Source: Bradyrhizobium sp. KBS0727 (GTDB taxonomy: Bacteria; Pseudomonadota; Alphaproteobacteria; Rhizobiales; Xanthobacteraceae). From it: a DNA stretch of 64,000 bases. The translations under genes were made by a program, and so were the position numbers. This document shows positions 52,569 through 61,161 of the stretch, one piece after another; the first letter of the stretch is position 1, and each line of letters starts with the position of its first letter. Location: positions 5,327,501 through 5,391,500 of the forward strand of contig NZ_CP042176.1 in NCBI RefSeq assembly GCF_005937885.2, in the 5' to 3' direction. The notes below the pieces were generated by a model. That model ran no database searches. It was not told where the DNA came from and worked only from the letters and a program-made list of their open reading frames with translations.

Positions 52569-53801
52569 TTAGTGACCGCTCAACACCAGTGTCCTGATCG
52601 GCAACAGCAACGCCTGGATACGGAGCAACAATGCATGCACGAGCCCCGTCGCATCGATAACGTGCAGGCCAAATCCTTTCAGTGCGCCGGTTTTCGGATC
52701 GGCGATGACGTCATGGTTGCTGGTATATGCATTGACAATGCAGGAGCTGCCCGGCGTTACATCCGCCAGGCCATCTTTGTAGAGCGGCTCCAGGAAAACG
52801 AGAATCGAACCAGGTTTTTGCAGGTTCTGAGGGTCGATCAACAGTTCGCCGGCCCGGAATTGACCGGCGGCAATGAAATCTTGCACGCTCGTGACGACCA
52901 GAGGAATGATCACCCAGGGTTTCGAGACGCAGGTGGCTTCCGCGATCATGCCGGGCTTCATCACCTGGGCTTCGATCTGTCCGAAGCCCGCCTGCAGACT
53001 GCGCCGGCCCGCGCCATCGGGTATCAGGACTCCGGCCGGACGCATCAATTGATTGACGACGTCGCCAATACGGAGGAGGAATTGCTCGACGCGGCCATCG
53101 ATTCCCGCGCGAACATACGTCTTGTCGAGATCCACCTGCGCCTGCGCCTGCTCGGCCTCAGCGCTCGCCTTCTCGGCCGGCAGAAGGGTGGAAACCCGCA
53201 ACGCAGAGGATTCTCTCGAAGCCTTCGCGACGTCGACGCCGGCCTGCCGTTGATCAACGAGCACCTGCAGCTTCTCAATATCGCGTTGCGGCACAATGCC
53301 GGGGTTTCGACGTTGCAGTTCGCTTTTCACATCAAGTTCGTCCCTGGCTTGCTGCAACGAGGCTTTCGCCTCCCCGACCTGGGCGTCCGCCTTGACGATG
53401 TCGGCCCGCGCCGAGATCAGCGAAGCCTCCACCTCCGCAATCTTTCGCTTGGCGGTTTCCAGGGCGGCCTCCTGCTTCGAACCGTCAAGCCGGAACAGAA
53501 CGTCGCCTTTCTTAACTGACGCGGTGAAGCCGACATTGACCTCGGCGACGCGGCCGGAACCTTCGGGCAGGATCGGTACCGTCCTGAAATAGATCGCGGC
53601 CGAGGTGGTCGATGGATGGAAATAGAAGATCATCGTGATCAGCCCGATCGTGAGCATCAGACAGCCGGTAATGCCCCACCTCAGTTCGTACCAGACCGAG
53701 AAGAACGTGATCTCCTTGCCAAGGCGCTTACCCTGCCTATACCGGCGGTAGAGGTAATCCGGAAGAATTGTCACCAGCGAGCAGATCATAAGCTCAAGCA
53801 T
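52569..53801 (-). CDS. HlyD-type membrane fusion protein (YibH/YiaV-like)
   Basis: A 410-residue protein with an N-terminal membrane segment (about 45-63, WGITGCLMLTIGLITMIFYF), a lipoyl-half motif (GSGRVAEVNVGFTASVKKGD), a long coiled coil (about 108-215, ALETAKRKIAEVEASLISAR onward) and the beta-barrel/second lipoyl half (LDKTYVRAGIDGRVEQFLLR). Membrane fusion proteins bridge inner-membrane transporters to the outer membrane, but no transporter is adjacent. The preceding DUF3302 gene overlaps by 8 bp (ATGCTTGA), the same pairing as E. coli yiaW-yiaV and yibI-yibH. Confidence 0.85.
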   Translation of the reverse strand: MLELMICSLVTILPDYLYRRYRQGKRLGKEITFFSVWYELRWGITGCLMLTIGLITMIFYFHPSTTSAAIYFRTVPILPEGSGRVAEVNVGFTASVKKGDVLFRLDGSKQEAALETAKRKIAEVEASLISARADIVKADAQVGEAKASLQQARDELDVKSELQRRNPGIVPQRDIEKLQVLVDQRQAGVDVAKASRESSALRVSTLLPAEKASAEAEQAQAQVDLDKTYVRAGIDGRVEQFLLRIGDVVNQLMRPAGVLIPDGAGRRSLQAGFGQIEAQVMKPGMIAEATCVSKPWVIIPLVVTSVQDFIAAGQFRAGELLIDPQNLQKPGSILVFLEPLYKDGLADVTPGSSCIVNAYTSNHDVIADPKTGALKGFGLHVIDATGLVHALLLRIQALLLPIRTLVLSGH

Positions 53802-54225
53802 GGTCGCGTGCCCCTTCCTTCGCCGGCATTTGGACGCTCAAATTGCTGTCGGATCCGAATTCGGCTTGGGGTTCAGCAGCGCGCGTCCCCGGCGTGGTGT
53901 CGGCTATGCGCCGGACGGAATCAGCAATGCTGCTCATCGGCGTGCCAAAATCCGGCAGATCGATCATGGCAAGCAACAAACCAGCTATCCAGAAAATATG
54001 CATATGGGTGAAAAGCGAAATCAGCCCAAGAACGGCGACGATCTCGAATTGCAGCTTGTGGGTCCTGTGCGCCATGCGCTCAGGCAGGCTGTGCAGCTTC
54101 AAGTACAAATTGCCCACCCAAAGAACCATTGCCACAAGAAAAACGCCCATCACCACTATCAGGGTGTCTGACCCGTCAGCGCCAGGAATGAAAAACGGCA
54201 GATGATGGGGGGCCATCGGGTGCAT
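53794..54225 (-). CDS. DUF3302 inner-membrane protein (YiaW/YibI-like)
   Basis: From the ATG at 54225 the product has 143 residues with two membrane helices (about 20-42, DTLIVVMGVFLVAMVLWVGN; and about 60-85, FEIVAVLGLISLFTHMHIFW), the layout of DUF3302. A charged C-terminal tail of about 50 residues follows. It is paired with the HlyD-like gene, as in E. coli. The frame is open to a TTG at 54252. The FixK box at 54308 lies 62-90 bp upstream, so the operon may be low-oxygen induced. Confidence 0.8.
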   Translation of the reverse strand: MHPMAPHHLPFFIPGADGSDTLIVVMGVFLVAMVLWVGNLYLKLHSLPERMAHRTHKLQFEIVAVLGLISLFTHMHIFWIAGLLLAMIDLPDFGTPMSSIADSVRRIADTTPGTRAAEPQAEFGSDSNLSVQMPAKEGARDHA

Positions 54226-54307
54226 CTGTTCGTTCAAATTTCGTCTCCCCAAGGTGTCCAGGCACTCGAGACCAGACTACATCGTGGCCTGGCCTGACGC
54301 GATTTTC

Positions 54308-54321
54308 TTGATTTGGATCAA
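54308..54321. promoter_or_regulatory. Divergent FixK/FNR box between DUF3302 and the 54392 gene
   Basis: TTGATTTGGATCAA; centre 77 bp from the plus-strand start (54392) and 90 bp from the minus-strand start (54225). Confidence 0.84.
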
Positions 54322-54391
54322 CGGACCGCAGTTGGCTGCACCTAGCCTCGTGGCAGTTCTGTAACCGATAGCCAGCCAGGAGCCGTCCGTC

Positions 54392-54847
54392 ATGTCCGAC
54401 AGCATCGACGATCTCATCCCAAATGCTAAGAAAATCCGCGAGGAAGCGGCTCTCAAGGAGGCCGAAAAAGCCGATGAATTTGCGCGTCTCGCTGCCGCAG
54501 CTGAGGCAGAGAAGCGGGCGCTGATCGAACGGCTTACTCGCCCGTCGGGCAAGAGCGAAGCCGAAAAGATCCAGCTCGCCTCAAGCATAATCCAGCGGGC
54601 GGTACGAAGCGGATTGACGGAAGTTCAGGTCTATCGCTTTCCCAATACGCTGTGCACCGACCGGGGCCGCGCCATCAATCAGCAAGAGCCGGGCTGGGAA
54701 AACACGCTGACGGGCATTCCCAAAGAAATATACCAGCTCTGGACCGACTATCTGAAGCCACGCGGCTATCGCATCGGCTACCAGATCATCGACTACCCGG
54801 GAGGCGTGCCGGGCGACATCGGCGTCACGATCGCCTGGGCGGACTGA
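54392..54847 (+). CDS. Hypothetical protein upstream of ppk2
   Basis: A 151-residue cytosolic protein. The first ~70 residues are a charged coiled coil (KKIREEAALKEAEKADEFAR), the rest a compact domain with LTEVQVYRFPNTLCTDRGRA, GIPKEIYQLWTDYLKPRGYR and YPGGVPGDIGVTIAWAD. I have seen similar proteins in Rhizobiales genomes next to polyphosphate or phosphate genes but cannot name a family. FixK box centred 77 bp upstream; ppk2 follows 32 bp after the stop. Confidence 0.75.
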   Translation: MSDSIDDLIPNAKKIREEAALKEAEKADEFARLAAAAEAEKRALIERLTRPSGKSEAEKIQLASSIIQRAVRSGLTEVQVYRFPNTLCTDRGRAINQQEPGWENTLTGIPKEIYQLWTDYLKPRGYRIGYQIIDYPGGVPGDIGVTIAWAD

Positions 54848-54879
54848 GGGCAGCTGCAATTGGTTACGGAAACAGTGAA

Positions 54880-55680
54880 ATGTCAGTTGACGGGCCCGCA
54901 GAGAGAATGAAACGCAAGGACTACGAGAAGGAGCTCGAAAAGCTTCAGGTAGAGCTTTGCCACCTGCAGGAATGGGTGAAGACCGAGAAGCTGAAGGTGA
55001 TCATCATCTTCGAAGGCCGCGACGCCGCCGGCAAGGGTGGCACCATCAAGGCCCTGACCGAAAAGGTGAGCCCGCGGGTGTTTCGAATTTGCGCGCTGCC
55101 CGCGCCGTCTGACCGGCAAAGAACCCAGCTGTTTTTGCAGCGCTATATTGAACAATTCCCGGCTGGCGGCGAAATCGTGATCTTCGACCGCAGCTGGTAC
55201 AACCGCGCCGGCGTCGAATATGTCATGGGCTTCTGTTCGCCGAGCGACCACAAACGTTTTCTCGAATTGTGTCCATCGGTTGAGAAATTCGCTGTCGATG
55301 CCGGCATCATCCTTATAAAATTGTGGCTTGAGGTCGGGATGGAGGAGCAGGAACTCCGTTTCCAGGCGCGCATCGAGGATCCATTGCGGCAGTGGAAGCT
55401 GAGTCCAATGGACACCGAGTCGTTCGGGCGCTGGTATGACTACTCGCGGGCGCGCGACATGATGTTCGAGGCGACCGACACCAAGCATGCGCCGTGGCGG
55501 CTGATTCGTTCCAACGACAAGCGACGGGCGCGGCTCAACGTCATCGCCCATATTCTCAAGACGATACCGTACAGAAAAATCGCGCGAGACAAGATCAAGC
55601 TGCCGAAGCGATCCCATAAAGGCCGTTACAACGACCAGGCGAGCCTGCGCCGCATGAAGTTTGTCGAGGAGCGGTATTAG
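54880..55680 (+). CDS. ppk2: Polyphosphate kinase 2 family enzyme
   Basis: A 266-residue PPK2 from the ATG at 54880 (the open frame before it overlaps the 54392 gene). Walker A reads FEGRDAAGKGG (about 46-56), Walker B/catalytic DRSWYNRAGVE (about 105-115), and the lid arginines lie near FCSPSDHKRF. The end, KRSHKGRYNDQASLRRMKF, is typical. PPK2 transfers phosphate between polyphosphate and nucleotides (GDP/ADP to GTP/ATP or the reverse). Under the shared FixK box it could supply nucleotide triphosphate from polyphosphate when respiration is limited, which is inference. Confidence 0.93.
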   Translation: MSVDGPAERMKRKDYEKELEKLQVELCHLQEWVKTEKLKVIIIFEGRDAAGKGGTIKALTEKVSPRVFRICALPAPSDRQRTQLFLQRYIEQFPAGGEIVIFDRSWYNRAGVEYVMGFCSPSDHKRFLELCPSVEKFAVDAGIILIKLWLEVGMEEQELRFQARIEDPLRQWKLSPMDTESFGRWYDYSRARDMMFEATDTKHAPWRLIRSNDKRRARLNVIAHILKTIPYRKIARDKIKLPKRSHKGRYNDQASLRRMKFVEERY

Positions 55681-55755
55681 TCCATCGCATCGAACCGGCT
55701 TGGGGGCGCGGCGCAAAGCGGCACCCCACCGTGTCGACGATCATTGCATCGTGGA

Positions 55756-56190
55756 TCATTGCATCTTGATGGTGACGCCGCCAACGGCCGCCGAGGCTTC
55801 GAATCCCATCCTTGGTCCGCTGAGCCGCAGGATCACACCATTGGCATTCTGCAACTGGACGCCTCCGGCCCCCGCTGCAAGTGCGCCGCCCGCCCCGCCC
55901 ACGGCGTAGGTACCGGCCAAATCGCCGGGGCTGCGCAAGTTTATTGCCTTTCCAACAAACTTGCTGGTCGAGGCGCCGATTGTGAAGCCCACACTCATGC
56001 CCGACACCGTGAAGCGATAATGCCTGCCGCGGAAGGAGAGCACGCCCTGCCCGCCACCGACGCCGACGATGAAACCGCCCTTGGTGAAGACGACGGCAAC
56101 CTGGCCGACGTCGGCGCGCGAGGACGTGCTGAAACCGACAGTACCTGCGAGCATGGCGATCAGCGCGGCGTGAATGGAAAATCTTCGCAT
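55756..56190 (-). CDS. Secreted hypothetical protein, paralogue of 48494-48961
   Basis: A 144-residue protein with a signal peptide (FSIHAALIAMLAGTVGFSTS). The mature region has FTKGGFIVGVGGGQGVLSFR, GRHYRFTVSGMSVGFTIGAS and GTYAVGGAGGALAAGAGGVQ, then GFEASAAVGGVTIKMQ, matching the 48494 protein segment by segment (RGRxYxFxVSGxSxG; AGTYxxxGxGGA; GGVQLxNxxGVxxxLxGxRxGxE). Unknown family; exported, glycine-rich, probably beta-structured. FixK box centred 97 bp upstream. Confidence 0.78.
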   Translation of the reverse strand: MRRFSIHAALIAMLAGTVGFSTSSRADVGQVAVVFTKGGFIVGVGGGQGVLSFRGRHYRFTVSGMSVGFTIGASTSKFVGKAINLRSPGDLAGTYAVGGAGGALAAGAGGVQLQNANGVILRLSGPRMGFEASAAVGGVTIKMQ

Positions 56191-56280
56191 GACTTTCGTT
56201 TCCTTCTGGTTATGACGTTATGTCATTGGTGAGTCGGTCAGCAGTTTGGCCAATGTTGGTGCTGGTCCAGCCTGCGTCTC

Positions 56281-56294
56281 TTGATCCAAGTCAA
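56281..56294. promoter_or_regulatory. FixK/FNR box upstream of the secreted paralogue
   Basis: TTGATCCAAGTCAA, centre 97 bp before the 56190 start and just past the SulP gene end. Confidence 0.8.
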
Positions 56295-56351
56295 CGCAAA
56301 ACTGGTCATGTGCGCGGGACCTCGCGTTCGGCGTGTCGCAGCGTCGTAAGG

Positions 56352-58025
56352 TCAATCGCCCCCCAACTCGCCGAGCACACTGTCCATTCTCCGAGTCCAG
56401 TTGGCCTTGTCGGTCTTTTCCGCAAGACCATCGGCCTGCAAGACATCGCGGACTTGGCCGCGAGCGCCGACGATCAGGAAGACGATACGGCGCGAGGCGA
56501 GCTCGCCGTGGAGGTCGTGCAGCATTTTCGCGCCCGCGAGATCGATAAAGGGAGACGATGAAAGGCCGCAGACAACATTCTTGATGTCCGGCGTTGCGTC
56601 GACCTTTGCCAACACGGTCTCCATCACCGTTTCGGCATTGATGTAGAGCAGCGAGGCTTCCGGGCGGAACGCGATCACACCTGCGAGCGGTTCGACGTCC
56701 GGGTGGCGCGCGCTGTCGGCATAACGGCCGGTTCCTGGCAAGCGGCCGAGAATTGCCACGTTCGGTTGCGAGGCGCGTGCGAGCAGCAGGAAAATGGAAG
56801 CCAGCGCCGCCAGCAAGATGCCTTGAAGTATACCCAGCATCAGCACCGCAACGAGGGCGATCGCCGCGGCGTAGAAGTCGATCCTGCTGATACGCCACAT
56901 TCGCACCAGCGCGACGACGTCAACGAGCCGGTAGACCGCTGTGAAAACGATCGCGGCGAGTACCGCCTTGGGCAAATTGGTTAACGAGCCTGTGAGAAAG
57001 AGCAGGCAGATTGCCAGCGTGGCTGAGCAAATGACCAGTGCGAGTGGCGTCCTCGACCCCGCCAGATCGTTGACGGCGGATTGCGACAGTCCGCCCGCGA
57101 CCGGATAGCCATGACCGAACGCCACCGCGAAATTGGCAGCGCCCAAGCCCAAAAACTCCTGCCGGACGTCGAGGGGGTAGCCGTGTTTCGCCGCGAAACT
57201 TCGCGCGGCCGAGACGCCTTCGACATAAGCGAGCAACAGGATGCCGGCGGCCAGTGGAAACAATTCGTCGAATTCCAGTAGTCCGAAGGTCGGCCGGGCA
57301 AAGCTCGGTAAGCCCTTCGGGATCTCGCCGGTGACGGGAATGCCGAGCGCCGGCAGGCCAAACACCGTCGCGACAAAGATCGAGAGGATAACGACGGCAA
57401 GTCCCACCGGCTTGCCAGGCAACAAGCGTTCGCCCTGCAGGAGCAGCAGGATGGCGACAAGCCCGAAAGCGAGCACGATCCAGTGGACGCCACCAAGCTG
57501 CCCGACCAGCGTGATGAGGCGATCGAAGAAATTTCGTCCGCCGCCGGCGACGCCAAACAGGCTCGGCAGTTGTGTCATGATGATGGTGAGTCCGGCCCCG
57601 GCTTTAAAGCCGACCAGAATGCTGTCGCTGATCAGGCGCACCAGCATGCTTAGTCGGAATATCCATGCAATCAGACAGAGGGTCGCAACCGCAACGGCCG
57701 TCAAACTCGCGATCTGCGCATACCGGACCGCATCACCTGCCGCGAGCGCGCCGACCGTGGCCGCGATCATCAGCGAGATCGCCGAGGTCGGGCCGACCGC
57801 CAGCTGCCGCGACGAGCCGAGCAGCGCATAGCCGATGCCGCCAAGCATGTAGCCATAGATGCCTACCTGCGGCGGCAGACCGGCAAGTGCGGCATAAGCC
57901 AGCGACACCGGGATCGCGTAGGCGGCCAGCGTAACGCCTGCGATGATGTCGTGGCGAAACCAGTCGCTTCGGTACTCGGCAAGCCACTGCGCGGGCGGAA
58001 AGAATTTGATTCCGTTGAATTTCAT
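56352..58025 (-). CDS. SulP family anion transporter with STAS domain
   Basis: A 557-residue protein: ten to twelve membrane helices (about 20-410) with the SulP motif AYAIPVSLAYAALAGLPPQVG near the start and GHGYPVAGGLSQSAVNDLAG in the middle, then a C-terminal STAS domain (about 435-540, SLLYINAETVMETVLAKVDA and SSPFIDLAGAKMLHDLHGEL). SulP proteins carry sulfate, bicarbonate or dicarboxylates; the substrate is open. The decayed DUF1275 gene lies directly upstream on the same strand. Confidence 0.92.
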   Translation of the reverse strand: MKFNGIKFFPPAQWLAEYRSDWFRHDIIAGVTLAAYAIPVSLAYAALAGLPPQVGIYGYMLGGIGYALLGSSRQLAVGPTSAISLMIAATVGALAAGDAVRYAQIASLTAVAVATLCLIAWIFRLSMLVRLISDSILVGFKAGAGLTIIMTQLPSLFGVAGGGRNFFDRLITLVGQLGGVHWIVLAFGLVAILLLLQGERLLPGKPVGLAVVILSIFVATVFGLPALGIPVTGEIPKGLPSFARPTFGLLEFDELFPLAAGILLLAYVEGVSAARSFAAKHGYPLDVRQEFLGLGAANFAVAFGHGYPVAGGLSQSAVNDLAGSRTPLALVICSATLAICLLFLTGSLTNLPKAVLAAIVFTAVYRLVDVVALVRMWRISRIDFYAAAIALVAVLMLGILQGILLAALASIFLLLARASQPNVAILGRLPGTGRYADSARHPDVEPLAGVIAFRPEASLLYINAETVMETVLAKVDATPDIKNVVCGLSSSPFIDLAGAKMLHDLHGELASRRIVFLIVGARGQVRDVLQADGLAEKTDKANWTRRMDSVLGELGGD

Positions 58026-58038
58026 AGCGGCCTCTTGT

Positions 58039-58732
58039 TCAGCCGTGCTCCGTCACATCGACCGGACGCAATGTCCAGCATAGGAGTAGGACGAGAAGCA
58101 AAGCGGCTACGGGAAGAGCGAGGGTGAATTTCGGCATGCGCTCCGTAATGAAGGCACCTGCGGCCGCCCCTGTTCCAAACGTTGCGCAAAGTCCCATGAA
58201 GATGCAGGATTTTCGCGACAGCCCGGCCTGCGGATCCCGCGCGACCACGGCGAATGCGCCCTCGATCGCCTGGCGAAAATTGCCTGTTATCATCACAGAG
58301 CTGTAGACCGAACCTTCGACCTTGGTAAAGATCGACGTCTGCATGGCCGCGACCATGGAGACGCCAAGCGTGCCCGCAACATTGGGCGCAATATTGTGCA
58401 CGACAGCGACCACGATCAGTATCAAGATTTCCACGAGAAGGCTGATCTGGCCAGCGCGACCGCCGACGGCGCGGCGTAGCCACGAGGAGAGTACAACCCC
58501 GGCCATGAAAGCAAAAAAGCGAGGGCACGAAGTGAAACGCCTCTTGCCAACTCCCAGCCATCGCATTCACCCACAGGAACACTAGATTAGCCGTTTGCGC
58601 GTTCGCCATCACTCCGTGGACGATCCAGGTGTAAGCGTCGAGATAGCCTCCCGTGAAAGCAAGCAACAGCGCGATCTACACCGTTTCGTCGCGACGCATC
58701 GGTCCGCTGGCGGCAGTATCGAGAGAACTCAT
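58039..58732 (-). pseudogene. DUF1275 (YoaK-like) membrane protein gene with nonsense and frameshift lesions
   Basis: From the ATG at 58732 the frame reads MSSLDTAASGPMRRDETV and meets TAG (58676-58678) at codon 19, then continues with IALLLAFTGGYLDAYTWIVH and HGVMANAQTANLVFLWVNAM, typical DUF1275. At a run of six A (58513-58518) the reading switches frame to FFAFMAGVVLSSWLRRAVGG and continues to GFITERMPKF-type helices, ending at 58039. Two independent lesions make loss of function likely, although a TTG start after the stop could still give a protein if the indel is a sequencing error. Confidence 0.75.
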
Positions 58733-58798
58733 GTTGCGGCGCAAGCTCTCGCAGAGGTCCGGTCAGACCCATAAGCGATGACGCAAGCCCGACGCGGT

Positions 58799-58812
58799 TT
58801 GATCTGGATCAA
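58799..58812. promoter_or_regulatory. FixK/FNR box upstream of the decayed DUF1275 gene and SulP
   Basis: TTGATCTGGATCAA, centre 73 bp before the pseudogene ATG (58732), so it may still drive the SulP gene behind it; the plus-strand hydrolase start is about 296 bp away. Confidence 0.83.
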
Positions 58813-59101
58813 GACTTGCCCGGGCTTCCGGGATTCCATTCAAAGCAAATCGAACTCCGTGGTAGGGAAAAACAACCGTGGGCACTGTCGGGCGAACCAA
58901 TTCCACGCTCCGAAAGTCTTCCTGCCATTGGCGGCATCCATTCGCTGCTTCGGCCACGTCAGCATTCGAAGATTTTCGATCGGCACGACGCGTGGTCGGC
59001 TACCGCTCGGGGCACGAAATTCTTGCGCCTTCGACCATGCGCCGGCCGCATGTTTTCCGGTTGAGCAATTGCCGCGGCGTTTCCAGATCGGGAGAATAAC
59101 G
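58813..59101. other. Intergenic region upstream of the hydrolase
   Basis: The hydrolase frame is open through it, but the translation shows no homology-like features and no signal peptide, so I treat it as non-coding. Confidence 0.4.
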
Positions 59102-59992
59102 TTGGGTCAGCAGGGCTTACGGAGCATGGCAGTAGCAATCATGCTGCTGTCGGTCGGTTTGGTTTCGCCATCGCGTGCGGACGATCAGGCCGCACCGCGA
59201 AAGATTCAGGAAGAGATCTGGGCGCTGCCCCTGCCGCTTCCAATGTTCGCCTATGTGACCCGGCCGGTCGGCGACGGACCATTTCCTCTGGCGGTTATGA
59301 ACCATGGCGTTTCGCTCAAGGCGATCGACCGCAGCTTCTTCCCCCTCGTCGAGTTTCGCGACGCCGCCAAATGGTTTGCGCAGCGCGGCTATCTCGTGGT
59401 CGCCCCCGTCGGCTCAGGATACGGCGCATCCGCCATCGACGTACCCGAGCAAGGAATCTACGGCCCGTTCTTCTCGAAGGTCGGAAAGTGCAGCAATCCC
59501 GATTTCCGTGCTCCCGGGCTGGCAATTGCGCAAGTTGACCTCTGGATCATCGATCACCTTGTGTCCGAAAAGCGCGTTCTGCCGGAGAACGTCATCGTCG
59601 TCGGGCAGTCCGCAGGCGGGTGGGCCGGGATCGCACTTTCAAGCCTGAACCCGCCACCAGTCAAGGCCGTCATCATCTTTGCCGCCGGCCGCGGCGGCCG
59701 TGTTGACGGCAAGCCAAACAACAATTGCGCGCCGGACAAACTGGTGGAGATGACTTACGAGTTCGGCCGCACATCGCGCACACCGATGTTGTGGATTTAT
59801 ATTGAGAACGATACCTATTTCGGCCCTGCCCTGTCGAAACGTATGCTCGAAGCATTTACGGCGGCCGGCGGCAAGGCCGAATACCATCTCATGCCACCGT
59901 TCGGAGACGACGGGCATTTCTTTATCGGCTCTCCTGACAGCATCGCGATCTGGGCACCGATCGTAACGAAGTTTCTGGATCAAACGAAATAG
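59102..59992 (+). CDS. Exported alpha/beta hydrolase (dienelactone hydrolase-like)
   Basis: I prefer the TTG at 59102, preceded by GGGAGA at 7 bp; it gives 296 residues with a signal peptide (SMAVAIMLLSVGLVSPSRAD). An ATG at 59126 is an alternative. The nucleophile elbow is GQSAGGW (serine near residue 168), with later acidic and histidine candidates in YIENDTYF and FGDDGHFFIG. The oxyanion region reads PLAVMNHGVS. It is a periplasmic serine hydrolase of unknown substrate. The IalB-like gene follows after 25 bp on the same strand. Confidence 0.82.
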   Translation: MGQQGLRSMAVAIMLLSVGLVSPSRADDQAAPRKIQEEIWALPLPLPMFAYVTRPVGDGPFPLAVMNHGVSLKAIDRSFFPLVEFRDAAKWFAQRGYLVVAPVGSGYGASAIDVPEQGIYGPFFSKVGKCSNPDFRAPGLAIAQVDLWIIDHLVSEKRVLPENVIVVGQSAGGWAGIALSSLNPPPVKAVIIFAAGRGGRVDGKPNNNCAPDKLVEMTYEFGRTSRTPMLWIYIENDTYFGPALSKRMLEAFTAAGGKAEYHLMPPFGDDGHFFIGSPDSIAIWAPIVTKFLDQTK

Positions 59993-60017
59993 GAAGGCCA
60001 AACCAGGAGACGCAGCC

Positions 60018-60644
60018 ATGTCAGGCCGACACCGCACTGAAGTGCAGTTGAATACAGGTTGTCAGAGGCCTTACTTCCCGCGGCTCTTGATAGCGGCGGT
60101 TGCCAGCATGGCGTTCAGCCAGACCGCCGCATCACAACAGAGCCCCGCGTCGGATGCGCCCTCCGGGACCGAAATGACACCCCGCGGTGAGCGCGAGGTG
60201 AAGGACGTCAACTACGGCGACTGGAGGAAGCTCTGCTTCCAGCCCGGTGGTGCAAAGATGGTTTGCCGGACTTCCGTCACCGGTACATTCGCGACCGGCC
60301 AAATGGCGATTCGCCTGGACATTATCGAGCGCGAGGGTGACGGCGCAAAGCGGCTGCAGGTGTTCTCTCCCGTCGGCATGTATCTGCAAAACCCGGTCAA
60401 ACTTACCATCGACCAAGGCAAGCCCTACCTCGTGCCCTATACGTGGTGCCTCACCAACACCTGCATTGCGGGCACTGTCGTCAACCCGCGGCTGATCCAG
60501 GAAATGAATACGGGACGGGTGCTGCGGCTGGAGTTCGTGGATTCGAACCTGTTATCGCTCACGACCTCGCTGCCGCTTGGCCAGTTCGCTCTGGTCCACA
60601 AAAATGCGCCGGCGCAGAAATTCGAACAGGACATCGAGGAATGA
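60018..60644 (+). CDS. IalB-family periplasmic protein
   Basis: A 208-residue protein with a signal segment (about 20-40, LLIAAVASMAFSQTAASQQS). The core VNYGDWRKLCFQPGGAKMVC, then RLDIIEREGDGAKRLQVFSP, YTWCLTNTCIAG and LPLGQF match the invasion-associated locus B family: two cysteine pairs and the GDW motif. In non-pathogens these proteins are envelope components of unknown role. It lies 25 bp after the hydrolase and is probably cotranscribed. Confidence 0.85.
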   Translation: MSGRHRTEVQLNTGCQRPYFPRLLIAAVASMAFSQTAASQQSPASDAPSGTEMTPRGEREVKDVNYGDWRKLCFQPGGAKMVCRTSVTGTFATGQMAIRLDIIEREGDGAKRLQVFSPVGMYLQNPVKLTIDQGKPYLVPYTWCLTNTCIAGTVVNPRLIQEMNTGRVLRLEFVDSNLLSLTTSLPLGQFALVHKNAPAQKFEQDIEE

Positions 60645-60655
60645 CTGAAGACCGT

Positions 60656-61042
60656 CTACGCGGCTGCGCGGGCTTCTTCAACAGGCTTGATGAGCGAAAG
60701 GGCCTCGAACGGTTTGGTCAAGTACGCAAGGCAACCCATTTCGGTAGCCGCTGTCCGGACCGCATCACTATCGTTGCCGGTGATAAAGATGACCGGCAAT
60801 CGTATACCCATGCTGGCGAGACGTCGGCATACGCCGATGCCGGACTCGCCATTCAAATCGATATCCATGATAACGCAAAATGCTCTGCCGAAATCGTCAT
60901 GATCAAGTATTGCATCGGCCGATTCGAACAACGTCGAATTGAATCCGTGCATCTTCAACAACCGCATGATGCCCCTACGCATTGATGGGTCATCATCTAC
61001 AACAAAGACAGAGTTGCGCGTCGGCAGGGGGACGTTTTGCAA
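60656..61042 (-). CDS. Single-domain response regulator
   Basis: A 128-residue receiver with D16-D17-D18 (FVVDDDPS), phospho-acceptor D60 (VIMDIDLNG) and K near 110 (LTKPF). No output domain. It lies convergent to the IalB-like gene and downstream of the FixJ-like gene on the same strand (119-bp gap). Partner kinase not adjacent; the MASE-like kinase at 46553 is an orphan candidate. Confidence 0.85.
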   Translation of the reverse strand: MQNVPLPTRNSVFVVDDDPSMRRGIMRLLKMHGFNSTLFESADAILDHDDFGRAFCVIMDIDLNGESGIGVCRRLASMGIRLPVIFITGNDSDAVRTAATEMGCLAYLTKPFEALSLIKPVEEARAAA

Positions 61043-61161
61043 GATCCATCCTCTCGCAATCAGACATCCTATCCTGACACGCTGCTATCAACGTCCACAA
61101 TTGTACTAGTGGGCAAGAAGCCCTGCGAGTGACGCGGAGCGCCAATCCAAAGCCAGGGTTA

